Shown: positions 27,878 to 37,961, counted from the stretch's first letter. The stretch: DNA of 64,000 bases from Branchinecta lynchi (GCA_023053575.1 JAKZAP010000126.1:1-64000); one strand, 5' to 3'. The notes: a model not told the origin generated them from the letters alone. A program made the numbers and translations.

Positions 27878-28091
27878 TGGTCCATTTACACACTGCGTAA
27901 AATCCGAGCGTATTTCACGCACGTTTTGAGCTTGAAAAGATTTCTTGCAATACGGAAGTATTCAAATACAGAACGGACCGATTTCTCTAATGCGTCCGTA
28001 TTGCTAGAAATGTATACAAGCTCAAAACCTGCGTAAAATACGCTCAGATTTCAAAATAGGCTCGGATTTTACACAGTGTGTAAACCCACCA
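27878..28091. mobile_element. MITE with TTA target duplication (PIF/Harbinger-like), copy 1
   Basis: A 214-bp element. Left end TGGTCCATTTACACACTGCG; the right end, reverse complemented, reads TGGTGGGTTTACACACTGTG. Inverted repeats extend through GTAAAATCCGAGC and inner ACGTTTTGAGCTTG segments. It is flanked by TTA on both sides, the TWA duplication expected of PIF/Harbinger. A second copy lies at 41,010-41,260. No coding capacity. Confidence 0.75.
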
Positions 28092-28194
28092 TTACTACCG
28101 GGACGGGAGCCAGCACATACAAGTTTCCGATGGTTAATGATGTCAGATCCCGGAATCGCAGCTCATGTGGTTTGGTTTCCGTGAGAACTACCGG

Positions 28195-28934
28195 GGGATC
28201 GACTAAAAGCAGGAAAAGAAAGGCAAGAGAAAAGCAGGAAAGAATATTAAAAGCAGGAAGGGCAAACTAAAACGAGGAAAGAATTACCAGGCATCGAGGA
28301 TCCGAAAAACTGAAAAGCCTTTCCTCTGTTTAGTATCCCGTGAGGGGTCGGCAACTTACATTTGTAAAAGTTCACCATTTTTCCTATTAGTACCTTATCG
28401 GTAGGCGATCATGAGTCCAGCGAGGGGTCGGCAACTAAGATATTCAAGTCCACCATTTCTTTCCTGGTTTTAGTAGCTTGTCACAAAACGAGGAAAGAAA
28501 TTAGGAATTCTAAAAAACTGGCAAGCCTTTCCTCTATTTAGTATCCCGTAAGGGGTCAGCAACTAACAGTTGTGAAAGTTCGCCTTTAAGTATTAGAAAA
28601 AACTGGCAAGCTATGCCGTGCTTTTCCTGTGTTTAGTATCACGTGAGGTGTGGGCAACGTGCGCTTGTAAAAGTTCATCTTTTCCTCCTTTCAGTCCCTC
28701 ACGGGATACTAGAAAAGGCTTGCCAGTTTTTTCGAATACTAAAAGGAGGAAAAGGTGAACTTTAACAAATGGAAGTTGCCGACTCTCACGGGATACTAAA
28801 CAGAGGAAAGGCTTGCCAGTTTTTCGAATCCTCGATTCTTGGTCATTCTTTCCTCGTTTTAGTTTGCCCTTCATGGTTTTAGTATTCTTTCCTGCTTTTC
28901 TCTTGCCTTTCCTTTCCTGCTTTTAGTCGATCCC
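28195..28934. mobile_element. Foldback element with 9-bp target duplication (Mutator-like?)
   Basis: A 740-bp element with inverted repeats of about 165 bp. Both ends read GGGATCGACTAAAAGCAGGA towards the centre, and the arms share GGCAAGAGAAAAGCAGGAAA and a CCTCTGTTTAGTATCCCGTG segment. The interior contains several direct and inverted copies of a GGGGTCGGCAACT segment. It is flanked on both sides by AACTACCGG (28,186-28,194 and 28,935-28,943). A 9-bp duplication with long inverted repeats is typical of Mutator-like elements. The target is itself a CTACCGG repeat, so part of the flank match could pre-date insertion. Confidence 0.75.
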
Positions 28935-29024
28935 AACTACCGGTTCCGTATCCCGTAGGACATAAAGTACGACTCCCGCATGCCATTTTTGTAAATACAA
29001 CGTTCAGGGTGAACTCGACTATTT

Positions 29025-29560
29025 TTATTTATTGACAGTTGTCACTTTTCTAAGCACCGTTGTTTACAGTTTGCTCAACGCCAAGGTAAAGCTGCTTCTA
29101 GTTGTAAACATTTACGGCTGTAAACAGCTAGTTACGGCTAAATACTGCTTTGTTCCACCCGTCAAACAGCTAAATACAGTGTCATGCTTCTATGTCTCAA
29201 ACACTGACAAGTGTAAGCGGCTGCTTACAACTCGAAACTGCTGTGTTCCCACCATCAGACAGGTGTATACAGCAACATATGGCTGTGTCTCCAACGCGTA
29301 TACCGAGTAGACGTAAGAAGTACAGCTGAATACGCCACCAGACAGGTGTATACAGTAAAATACTGCTGTGTCTCCAATGCGTATCCCGACTAGACATAAA
29401 AATTACAGCTGGATACGACTGTTCACAACTAAAATCAGCTGTGCTGTAACATTGACATCTATCCCCAGTAGCCGTAAATTCAACTGTTGGAAGCAGTTAT
29501 TTCCAACTGAAATCAGCTGAAACAAGTCAGAACAGCTGAAAACGTCTAAATTATTTCCAT
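29025..29560 (+). repeat. Tandem repeat of about 83 bp (GACAGGTGTATACAG / ACAGCTG)
   Basis: Two clear units start at 29,252 and 29,336 and share CAGACAGGTGTATACAG, GCTGTGTCTCCAA and TACAGCTG. More degenerate units flank them (TAAACAGCTA and GAAATCAGCTGAAACA segments). Short frames within it are repeat artefacts. Confidence 0.55.
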
Positions 29561-29566
29561 ACGGGG

Positions 29567-29775
29567 GAAGGGAAATATGGAAATTGACTTCTGCAATTTT
29601 CGAACGAGTGGTCTGATTTGAGTGAAACTTAATAGGCGATAAGAATTGATGACCTAGACATGTAAAACATGCGTTCGGACTATATGCAACCACGGTTGGG
29701 GGATTTGGGGCGGGGGGCTATTGACATGCACAAACAAAAATGGGAATGACCGAATGAGATGCAAGTTCGACAGTT
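29567..29775 (-). mobile_element. Inverted fragment of the trimeric repeat element
   Basis: The reverse complement matches 24,965-25,165 closely. Shared segments include CATGTTTTACATGTC (CATGTTTCACATGTC in copy 1), CAGACCACTCGTT and GAAGTCAATTTCCATATTTC, plus a G/C-run region. It is a decayed, truncated copy in opposite orientation. Confidence 0.75.
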
Positions 29776-29789
29776 CCGAGTTTATGCGG

Positions 29790-30300
29790 CCGAGTTTATA
29801 ACACCGTTCTTCCAAATAAAGAATACCGAGATTTTTCTATTTTTTTCTAATTTCTAAATTTTTGGAAACGCTGATGAGAAGAGCGCCTCTTTGCGATCCC
29901 AAATAAAAGTAAGCTACCTGTGAAATCACAGATCTTTCCGCCCGAAATGTACTGCTTGCTAGTTGCAAAAGAGTCCGATGAACCGACGAAACTTTAACAT
30001 TCGGTCTTCGCACGACAAAACTTTGCAGTCATTTGATGTCTTGTGTTTAGAAAAATCTCGATTTCCCAACGAGACATAAACTTTCGGGATTGGCCCGACA
30101 AGAGTCTACAGAACTCGATGTATTACGTGTAACATAATCCTGTTCTGCCGACGAGACTTAAACTTTCCAGGTGTTGATTTCAACGATATCCAGTTTGATT
30201 CGCCCGACAAATATTGGCAGAATTTGATTTCTGGCGTGTAAAAAGAGACGCCAACGAGACGACAGATGCCCGACAAAAGCATGCAAAATTTAATTTCAAT
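29790..30300 (+). mobile_element. Truncated copy of the interior of the 56.3-kb hAT element
   Basis: A short match to the 325-bp repeat (CACCGTTCTTCCAAATAAAG, 29,800) is followed by degenerate CCCGACAA / CGACGAGACTTAAACTTT units, as in 57,240-58,130. The same two repeat families occur in the same order in the hAT-like element at 56,337-58,262, so this is probably a truncated copy without recognisable termini. It overlaps the 3' flank of the minus-strand gene that ends at 30,350. Confidence 0.6.
30289..30294 (-). promoter_or_regulatory. Possible poly(A) signal ATTAAA
   Basis: ATTAAA on the minus strand, 56 bases after the stop codon of the 30,350-31,225 exon. No AATAAA is seen nearer. It lies in repeat-derived sequence, and the site is only a candidate. 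Confidence 0.3.
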
Positions 30301-30349
30301 TTAGTTTGTAACCGCAGACAAAGCACTTCAGTCTGGCTAAAACAAAATT

Positions 30350-31225
30350 TCAGTACATAAGCACTAAAGCCGAAAGTATCAAAATCACTCTCGCTAGAAT
30401 GATTGGACCGCTCGAAGGAAACTGAACGGCGTCCCAGTCGAGAATCCTAGGCTCCCGGCAAGATTCATTTAGGGCCATTGCCAATGTCAATGTCGAGTTA
30501 ATACAAAGGCTAGTACGAAGTAGACTTTCAGTTGCTTTCGAATTTGACTGGGTTTTGTTTAACTTCGTTAACTCCGCCCGAAACTGATCCTTGATCGGAC
30601 ATGCACATAGAAGTGAGTTGTTATGGAAGGTCACAGCTTGGTGGGCAATGTTTACAAGAAAGCCTCGGATGTCGGTGATGTTTTGAACGTTGTTTTCTAC
30701 AAAGTGCACTACGTTTCCGTGCTTCGTTTCTAGGAGTCCACTCTTTCCAAGGTGTTCAAACCAGTTCCCTTCAACAGTAGTGTTCTTCGATATCAGCTTG
30801 AACGCGTTATCTGCGAGTTTCTTAAACTTGTTGTTACTGATCTGAATCTGCTTAATATCTGTGGCTGTTACACCGAGTTGCTGGATCTCTTCAACCTCAT
30901 TGCTGAAGAATGCAAGATCGTTCTGGTAGGCAAAACTCATTCCATGGCTTTCGATGTTTTTAATGGTGCTTCGTTCAATAATTGCTCGTCCTGTTTCTTT
31001 CAAAGGATTGCTTATTGAGTTCGACATTACTGTGCCGATCTGGCATTCGGTGAACTGGAGCTTTGACTTGATTTTTTCATTTGCGAAGCAGTTGGAGGGC
31101 AAATTGGGGATCTTCGTTTTTGTGAACGTCATCTTAAGTATGTCTTTGTCCGGTTGGTCTGCTGAAACCCAGTCCGATTCCAGTACCAGATTGTCAACGT
31201 TGTTCACCGACAATGAATCGATGTT
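30350..31225 (-). CDS. Divergent leucine-rich-repeat, GPI-tail surface protein: exon 3 (terminal)
   Basis: Last exon of a predicted gene of about 400 codons, residues 110-400. It starts after a strong acceptor (pyrimidine tract then TTCCAG, AAC) in phase 0 and ends with TGA at 30,350. The sequence has irregular leucine/isoleucine/asparagine repeats, for example KQIQISNNKFKKLADNAF, TTVEGNWFEHLGKSGLLE and VVHFVENNVQNITDIRGFL. A cysteine cluster (LLCACP, SLCINS, NESCREP) resembles an LRR C-terminal cap. The last 18 residues (PIILARVILILSALVLMY) are hydrophobic after FPSSG, which suggests GPI attachment or a C-terminal anchor. Several N-glycosylation sequons are present (NTT, NIT, NNS, NST, NES). 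The role is likely extracellular recognition or adhesion. The repeats are too divergent to name a family with certainty. Confidence 0.75.
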   Translation of the reverse strand, partial: NIDSLSVNNVDNLVLESDWVSADQPDKDILKMTFTKTKIPNLPSNCFANEKIKSKLQFTECQIGTVMSNSISNPLKETGRAIIERSTIKNIESHGMSFAYQNDLAFFSNEVEEIQQLGVTATDIKQIQISNNKFKKLADNAFKLISKNTTVEGNWFEHLGKSGLLETKHGNVVHFVENNVQNITDIRGFLVNIAHQAVTFHNNSLLCACPIKDQFRAELTKLNKTQSNSKATESLLRTSLCINSTLTLAMALNESCREPRILDWDAVQFPSSGPIILARVILILSALVLMY

Positions 31226-31330
31226 CTGGAATAGAGGAGGTTAGTCTAATTCTCCATTTTTTGGTGCGGGAGGGGGGGGGGGGATTTCCGGTGCCTCGGG
31301 CAATAGCACATTTTTGCTAAGCTATCAGTT
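31226..31330. other. Start of intron 2, with a G14 run
   Basis: Intronic flank of exon 3. A run of G near 31,271 followed by ATTTCCGG resembles the C/G runs of the dispersed repeats, but no termini are found. Confidence 0.4.
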
Positions 31331-31455
31331 TTTCACAGGCTTTCCAGTCTGAAGACTGAGTGACTTGATCCTGAAGAGGACCCTTGCCAAAAAGGGCCGA
31401 AATATAGCTCCAATAAAGCTGAGCTGACGTATCCGTTATGCCCTGTGAAATATAA
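31331..31455 (+). mobile_element. Penelope-like short element with hammerhead-like core, copy 1
   Basis: Contains CCTGAAGAGGACCCTTGCC AAAAAGGGCCGAAATATAGCTC from 31,370. The core parses as CTGAAGA, a hairpin (GG.CCCTT / AAGGGCC), GAAA, then a stem AGCTC / GAGCT and GTA at the expected cleavage-site position. Outer complementary segments TCACAGG (31,335) and CCTGTGA (31,442) could close it. The family has at least nine copies of this core in the window. Assignment to Penelope-like or retrozyme-like elements rests on general knowledge that such elements carry hammerhead motifs. Confidence 0.55.
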
Positions 31456-31985
31456 TCCAGACCGGTGTGAAGCATACAGTTTGGAGCAGAACTTGTAAAG
31501 CCGTGTGCATGGGTTACTTGAAGATACTGTTAAAAACTACCATCATTTATTTAAGGCGTTTTTCGGTGACACAATTGTGGGCCACACACTTCCGAGTGTT
31601 TGTCACGGAAATACGATCGTGTGCCGCACAGTCCAGCCACAAGTTGAAAATCACGGAAATTCCGATTATACTATTTTTAGGGCGGTAGTTTCAAATCTCT
31701 AAAATGAAAATAAAATTCCGATAAAATCTCAACAAATAACGTATAAATGCTTGAGACAGTAGTTACTTTTATGTTTTGACATTATTTTGCTGCTAAATTT
31801 GAATTCGCCGCGAGAAACAGAAGCAGAAAAAAAAACGCCAAGAAACTTTGGGCCGCGCATAAAAAACCTCGGAAACGCTCTTTTCGAGCCACAGGTGGCC
31901 CACAAAGTGTTTGTGAGTCCACGGATATAACACTGTACTTAATATTGTACTTACATTAAGTACCTAATCGTATATTAAGTACTTA
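31456..31985. other. Intron 2 sequence without recognised features
   Basis: No coding exon, RNA gene or element with clear ends is seen. GGCCACACACTTCCGAGTGT (31,581) and GTGGCCCACAAAGTGTTTGT (31,894) are loosely complementary, which may be the trace of an inverted-repeat element. Confidence 0.3.
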
Positions 31986-31987
31986 AA

Positions 31988-33055
31988 GTACATTGCACAC
32001 ACAGTCCGAATTTCGCAGTCCGGTGCGAATTTCCTTCTCCGCTCTGCAATTTTGACGCATCGCATGTGGATTCGGTCCGATAATTTCGTTCCGATTTGAG
32101 TCGAAAATATTCTACTTTTTCCGGAGCAAATTTTAAACGCATGCGAAATTGTAACTCTGAGAATTGAAAAATTAATAAGCTGTGTCTGAATTTTCAAGTG
32201 TTTATACGATCTATTTAATGTGAGCTGCAAAAACATGTTTGTTAGAGAAAGATCTTGGTTGCAAGTGTCTGCTGATTCAAGCTACCTGGTAGGCAAACTT
32301 AAAATATTTACTAGCCTATCTACAGGATGTATGGTTATATTTACAGTTTATCTTTTACAATTGAACAGCGACATTTCATCAACTTTCTGCATTAATAGTA
32401 AAATACCAGCTCTTTCGTAGTTATTTCTATTTACTTGAAGTGTGCATCATTTTTGTGCAGTTTTTTAACTTGAGATTTGAGATTTACCGTAGCTGAATTT
32501 TGCTCGGATTGAACAAATTTCGCCTGCGGCGCTGACTTTAATTTGTCTTGAGTAGATATGTCAGAAGCTGATACCAAGGCGAGGTCCAGCGAAATTTGAT
32601 ATGAACGGCAACGTCTAATTCCTGTTACTTATTTGTTTATTATTGAGTACTACAATGGAATTATCCGTAACGTTTAAGAACGTTAATATTTCTTGAGCCT
32701 GCTGGTACTGTGTTTTTGGCAAGTCGTATATTTTGAAGTCCTCACCCCCCCCCCCCCCCGCCATGCCCAAGCCCATCGGACCGCCCCTGTAGCCTACTAC
32801 TCAGAACTGTTCAGACTTGCATACGTCTCCTGTATTTTATATAAACAATACAAAGTAAACATTTTTTTAATGAACAGAGAATTTGCAAACATTCGGCAAT
32901 CAATGAGCATCACGTGACTAGGCTAAGCCGTAGACCTTTCAAATCCGAGGCCAAATTTCCCGTCCGAATTTCGTCTTGTCAGAAAAACCTGTTGGGCATA
33001 GTGACGCGATTTCGCATTCGCGTTTTCGCGTGCGGAATCTTATCGGACTGTGTGA
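31988..33055. mobile_element. Possible 1.07-kb terminal-inverted-repeat element (CACACAGTCCGA)
   Basis: The left side reads CACACACAGTCCGAATTTCG at 31,996 and the right side TCGGACTGTGTGAGTACTT near 33,052; their ends are complementary over CACACAGTCCGA, with AAGTAC outside both. GCGAATTT/ATTCGC-rich subterminal sequence also mirrors loosely. The interior carries a TCGCCTGCGGCGCTGACTTT segment (32,518) shared with other repeats and a C17 run near 32,743. Termini and target duplication are not precise, so this is tentative. Confidence 0.45.
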
Positions 33056-33295
33056 GTACTTAGCTTTAGTATTTGAAGTTTCTGTAAAACCAGCTCTCAC
33101 AACTCAAGCTACGTGCAAGAACAGTCCGATTTGATTTTAAAATCCCAGTCACTATACGGAAATCTGAATGCGATGCATTACAATTTCGGAGAAAAAGAGG
33201 AAATACTCATCCATTTCGATCCCTGATTATTCTCTGTGCTCAATAAATAAAACACTATCGTATCAAAGAACAAATAATCCGTCTTTGATCCCACG

Positions 33296-33625
33296 CAGCG
33301 ACTATGGATACCCCGACAGAACTAAGTCGAGCTCGAGCTACTTGCTGAGCTTTGCTGATACCCGTTTACTTCTCCCTTCTCTGCTGCGCATATCAGAGGA
33401 AAAATTATAGCAGACTCTGCAGCGCGTCACGTCTGACGTCACAATGATAGACATCTTACTCTTACTCTCGAACAATTTCTTCTCTGGGGTTCTACTGCGA
33501 TGTAGCTGTTTTGTAGAGGTAATGAACTCTGTTGTTTCGCGTAGCCCCTACCCTCCGCTCGTTTGCATCTCGCACGGTTTTTGGAATACATTCGACTCTG
33601 CATGGTCGGATTGCAAAGATAGGGC
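33296..33625 (+). repeat. Dispersed repeat shared with 63,526-63,840
   Basis: GCAGCGACTATGGATACCC, a TTTACTTCTCCCTTCTCTGC region, GTAGCTGTTTTGTAGAGGTAA, CTCGTTTGCAT and ATTCGACTCTGCATGGTC have colinear, diverged counterparts at 63,526-63,840. No coding frame is conserved between the copies. The outer segments (CAGCGACTATG, GCATGGTC) are weakly complementary, so it may be an old MITE. Confidence 0.6.
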
Positions 33626-34570
33626 GACGGAGGTTCTTGTGATTATTTGTTCTTGAGAGTTTTTAACTGCGTCAAACGGGTACGTCAGCTTAGTAACATC
33701 ACTTTGTAACATCACTCCTTTTATTTTTACCTGAAGAAGGAACGCAGAAAAAAAAGGTTTCAATGGGAACCGAAAACGAAATATGCATTGTACTTCTTGG
33801 TCAAGACAATCGGGTCTTGTACGTGTCTTGTATTTATCTAAAATCAACCGCTTGTTACTACATTTTTTTTATCACATATCAACCGCAAAAAATTGTTACA
33901 ACCGCAAAAAAAAAATTACATACCGTAGCGAGTTCTTTTGGGCGATTGCGGTTAAACAACTAATCCGTCGAGAAAACCATGTTCAGCTAAGGGTTCAGTA
34001 CGAATTTTTACCCCCATACTGCATCTCTGATCGACCTTACAAAAATCTTCTAATCTAACAAAATGTTCGGTTTTAGCCGAATCCTAAACAAATGTGTTAC
34101 CTGGCAAGAAACAGAATTAAACAAGTGCGCAAGCGCTCAGACGTGGAGTGTGAAATTAAAATCTATATCACATCTTTTAAGCAAATGGCGTTACACCCAG
34201 ACATTTCAAATCCCGAATCACCAAAAAAATAATTGAAATCATCCCATTTTAAGAGGTTTTTATGGAAACAAACCGCATTTAGAAATCCAAAGAAGATCTT
34301 CGACATCTTGCAAGAATGGTTTTAGTTTCGATACTGAATGTCTTGCTAGCCAGTCCGAACCTTTAAACCTATTTTTCGTTAGCAGGGTAAAAAGAAGTGT
34401 AATGAAATAAATCGTAGCAGCCCAATATCGGTCACATGACAAAACCGTCCAGTTTCCAACTGATCATTAAGGACTGAAGTATGCCGCGTGGTATTACTTG
34501 CTGCTGTTGACCCATCAAATGGCATATCTAGACCTAAATATCCTCGACTATAATAGCTTAGAGTTTGATT
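33626..34570. other. Intron 2 sequence without recognised features
   Basis: Contains A-rich stretches and short frames of under 100 codons on both strands, none with a recognisable domain or with splice sites that fit the gene. I see no supported feature. Confidence 0.3.
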
Positions 34571-35670
34571 ACAGTCACGGGTCAAAAACTTAACTCATGA
34601 GAAAATTGGAACCACTTGGCCATTCGGGGATTGGTTCTGCTCCACATATATACACCCAACCCCTATGATCAAAAAGGACAAAGGAATTTCATCTCCCTAT
34701 CTCAGGTTATTGTCAAGTTAAAAACATAGAAACGGTCAATCTGGGCCTAATTGCCCCTGAACCAAGTGGGGGTGGGATTGCTAAAAGGAAAAAGAGACCG
34801 CAATGCTCACAAACCTACCAAGTTATAACTTGATACCTGTAGATTCCTGTCACGGGTAACACTTTACTCCTGGGCAATCTGGGCCGATTTGCCCATGGAC
34901 GGGGTGGGTGGGGGAAGTGTAACTTTAAAAGCAATTTTACAGCCCTATGATCTTGGTAAAAGAAATTGTATCGCCCTATTCCCAGTTCTGGTCAAGTTAG
35001 GAACCCGATGGTGAAATTAATTTTGTCATCGGACGAGTAGTTCGCCCGGAATCCGGAAAAACCGGAAAGTTTGTTAAAAGTAGAAGTTTTATTTGAAGTT
35101 GATTAGATGTTCGATTTAGGGCAAGACGACATGCTGAACACTTATGTGAAAAAAATTTCAACCCGGACATGTAGTTCGGCCGGAATCCGGCCAAAACCGG
35201 AAAACTGTTAGAAGTTAAAGTTTTATTTCTAGTTGTTTAGATAACCGATTTTGGGGTAAGAAGAGATGCTGAATCCGTGTGCGACAATCATATTTTACCC
35301 GGACATACAGTTCGACCGGAATCCGGCTGAAGTCAGAAAATTTGTTATAAGTTAAATTTGTATTTGAAGTTGATTTGATGTTCAAAATTGGGGAAAGAAG
35401 ATACCTGAGTTCGTTTTTCAGCTTTCTTTTTTCGCTGGACAAGTAGTTTTGGAGTTCGGCCGAAACCGGGATATTGGCTGAAGTGGCAGGAAGTTTTCGT
35501 CAAAACAGACGTGACTTATAGGGGTAAACACACATGCTGAATCCACGTCTGAACTTGGTTTTCTCAGATTGTTAGCTATTTGGCCTTAATCTGTTTCTGA
35601 ATTTTGATTGTAAAAATCTTCAAGGAGTCTGGCGATGACTGGATCTGGTTAAGACAAGACCCAGTTGTCT
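34571..35670 (+). repeat. Copy of the 135-bp-unit (GGGATCCCA) repeat family
   Basis: Units of about 135 bp carry a GTAGTTCGCCCGGAATCCGG segment at 35,037, 35,171 and 35,306, each followed by AAGTTTTATTTGAAGTTGATT and an AAGAAGACATGCTGA segment. Upstream units with CAATCTGGGCC (34,737 and 34,874, 137 bp apart) belong to the same array. A CTGAACTTGGTTTTCTC segment at the right end matches the ends of the copies at 43.5 and 45.2 kb. Confidence 0.75.
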
Positions 35671-36108
35671 GGACCAGTCTTTTAACCCGTGTTTGAAATA
35701 ACCGGTGTCCGGTTTTACCTCGCTGGTGCGGACTAACCAGAACCTGCTCGGGAACCCGGCTTCCGCGAGGAGTTAGCAAGTCACCGTTGAACCAAAAAAC
35801 GCGTTATAAGAGAAGAACCGGACACTGGTGACACACCAGAGACAGCCCTGAGTGCAACGAACGCAGCTTCTGATCGATGGTTTGTTTTCATTGTTACTAA
35901 TTGTTAGTCTTGAAATGGAACTTGAAGATCTGAAAAGTTAATTTTTTTTGTATTCTTTAACTTTTCTTTGGTTTAGTGAAGCCGTGTTGCTTTTAGTTTC
36001 CCAGCTTTTGGAGCATAGCTACTGACATACTAGAAACTGTAAATTAATTTTGTGGTCCTTGAGTTCATAAATCCGCAATTTTGTGAAATAGTTCTTAGCG
36101 ATGCCTCG
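35671..36108. other. Unassigned intron 2 sequence
   Basis: A CCGGTGTCCGG segment (35,701) and an ACCGGACACTGGTG segment (35,817) are complementary at a spacing of about 115 bp, which may be a small foldback. Nothing else is supported. Confidence 0.3.
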
Positions 36109-36110
36109 TA

Positions 36111-36413
36111 CCCTATGAAAAATTTATCTCAAAATAGTACTATGAAGTAGTACGAAAAAGTTGCATGCAGTACTAACGATGCTACTACATGCTTCTACTT
36201 CAAGGCTACCGTGTTACTGCATACTACTATATGCTACTATTAGCAAGACTGGATGCTACTATGGCAAGACATGATGCTACTGGATACTACTACATAAGAT
36301 TGGACCAGTCTGAGGCACATTAAATGATAGTTTTTTTGCTATTAAATAGTCTTACATGCAACGTTTTCGTACTACTACCATACTACTACGCAGGCTACGA
36401 ATTTTTCATCGGG
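36111..36413 (+). mobile_element. Mariner-like MITE, copy 1
   Basis: About 303 bp, ends CCCTATGAAAAATTTATC and AATTTTTCATCGGG, flanked by TA on both sides. The interior is full of TACTACTA / TGCTACTA trinucleotide-like sequence (GCATACTACTATATGCTACT). TA duplication suggests the Tc1/mariner superfamily. No transposase is present. Confidence 0.75.
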
Positions 36414-36557
36414 TATGAAAGGCTCTAAAAAAAAATGTTATTTTAAGAATACTTGCTTTTAGTAGACTTTCCAGATATATAAGGTGAGAGTGGTTCTGCA
36501 GTAAAGGGATTCACGAAAGCCGTTTACGTCGAGCACCCCGCAATGCATTCGTGGTTA

Positions 36558-36853
36558 CCCGATGAAAAAATTTAGCCTGCGTAGTTTTATGATAGTTGTA
36601 CGAAAAATTGCATGTATTGTTATGTAATAGTTAAGAGTACTACCATTTAATGTGCCTCAGATTGTGCCAATCTTAAGCAGTAATATCCAGTAGCATCCTG
36701 TCTTGCTATAGTAGCATAGAGTCTTGCTAATAGTAGCATGCAGTAGAATGCAGTAACACGGTAGCCTTGACATGAAGAATGTAATTGCATCAGTTCGTAC
36801 CTCATGCTACTTTTTCGTACAGCCTACTATTTTGAGATAAATTTTGTATCGGG
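36558..36853 (-). mobile_element. Mariner-like MITE, copy 2 (inverted)
   Basis: A reverse-orientation copy of 36,111-36,413, separated from it by 144 bp and also flanked by TA. Colinear inverted segments include TTTAATGTGCCTCAG, TAGTAGCATGCAGTAGAATG and ACACGGTAGCCTTGA. It is diverged, so the two were probably independent insertions. Confidence 0.75.
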
Positions 36854-36997
36854 TATATTTATATATATAGAAGATTGCCAGATGATCTGGATCCGGAAGC
36901 CCAATATATTTCATCTTTAGGATCCCAAACGATGCGTATATTTGGCTGGAGGACTGGGGCTGTCCGACGGAGGAACCAACGGTCTTGTCTAATTTTT

Positions 36998-37140
36998 CTA
37001 TTTATTTATTTATTTATGACCCACTTTTTGTGTAACAGCGGAGTATCAGTGAAATACACAAACATATACAAATTAAAACACTTAAACAAAACAATGTAAA
37101 TAAACATGACAACATTCTTTTCATATAGATAAGAAAAAAA
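36998..37140 (-). mobile_element. Possible LINE or SINE 3' tail
   Basis: A TTTATTTATTTATTTATGAC stretch on the plus strand reads as a (TAAA)n tail on the minus strand, preceded by about 100 bp of AT-rich sequence. The form matches the microsatellite 3' ends of CR1-like retroelements, but no coding part is present. Confidence 0.35.
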
Positions 37141-37426
37141 AACAGCTAAAGACACTTCGTATTCGTAATTTAGTGGTATCGACTTAATTGTATCGGAATT
37201 CCATACAGTCGTGACCTACTTAGTGACGTCGCGTGATTTAGGACCCAACATAGGATGAACGTCCCTAGGTCGTATTATAAATGTAAACACGACCTGCGCC
37301 TCGCTGACCGCTTGGCTCTACAGATACATATTAAAATATGTATTCACTGATAGGAATAAACTACAATTTGTCCTTGTCTAAGGTAAAATAGCTCAAACTG
37401 GTGTGACGTCACGTTTGTATGGAATT

Positions 37427-37704
37427 ATATTTGACGGTGCAAAACGGATAAGTCAGCTACATTTTGTTCGAGCTATATTTTGGCCCTTTTTGGCAAGGGT
37501 CCTCTTCAGGCTCAAGCCGCTCAAGCTGGAAAATAAACTTGAAGTTTATTTTCCTTGAAGTTTATTTTCTAGCTTGAGCGGCTTGAGCCTGAAGAGGACC
37601 CTTGCCAAGAAGGGCCGAAAAATAGCTCGAATAAAATGTAGCTGACTTATCCGTTTTGCACCGTCAAATATGATTCGCAGTCAGCTTGGGTTGAAGGAAT
37701 ATTT
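37427..37704 (+). mobile_element. Penelope-like palindromic element with 13-bp target duplication, copy 2
   Basis: A near-perfect palindrome about 248 bp long centred near 37,548. Each arm carries the hammerhead-like core (minus strand at 37,482-37,513, plus strand at 37,589-37,621), then a GTAGCTGACTTATCCGTTTT segment. The right arm alone continues into ATATGATTCGCAGTCAGCTT. It is flanked by TTTGTATGGAATT on both sides (37,414-37,426 and 37,705-37,717), a duplication length typical of target-primed retrotransposition rather than of DNA transposons. Confidence 0.75.
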
Positions 37705-37791
37705 TTTGTATGGAATTGCGATACAACTTAGTTTAGACCAATTTAGCTTGCGAATCCGACGAGAGCGAGGCAGATACATAAGCGTTGAGAC

Positions 37792-37961
37792 CAGGCCCGT
37801 ATTCAGGAATGTATTTTGGGGGGGGGGAGGTTGCCTGCTGGTCGCGCAAAAAAATACAAAAAACAACGTAGATCAGAGGGAAAAGCCTATACAAATGATT
37901 ATTTTTGTATGTTTCGGGGGGGGGTCAACCCCCTAATCCCCCCCCCCTGGATACGGCCTTG
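37792..37961. mobile_element. Short hAT-like MITE
   Basis: A 170-bp element. Left end CAGGCCCGTATTCAGGAATG; the right end, reverse complemented, is CAAGGCCGTATCCAGGGGGG. It has poly-G and poly-C subterminal runs and flanks GTTGAGAC and GCTGAGAT (8 bp, six matches). End sequence and duplication length fit hAT. Confidence 0.65.

Noticed and set aside
30752..31244. Plus-strand frames of 88 and 96 codons
   Set aside because: They are antisense to the well-supported exon 3.
32693..32800. hAT right end at CGCCCCTG after a C-run near 32,785
   Set aside because: No matching left terminus or 8-bp duplication was found.
34260..34585. Two minus-strand frames with hydrophobic segments inside intron 2
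   Set aside because: They overlap in different frames, have no matching splice sites and no recognised domain.
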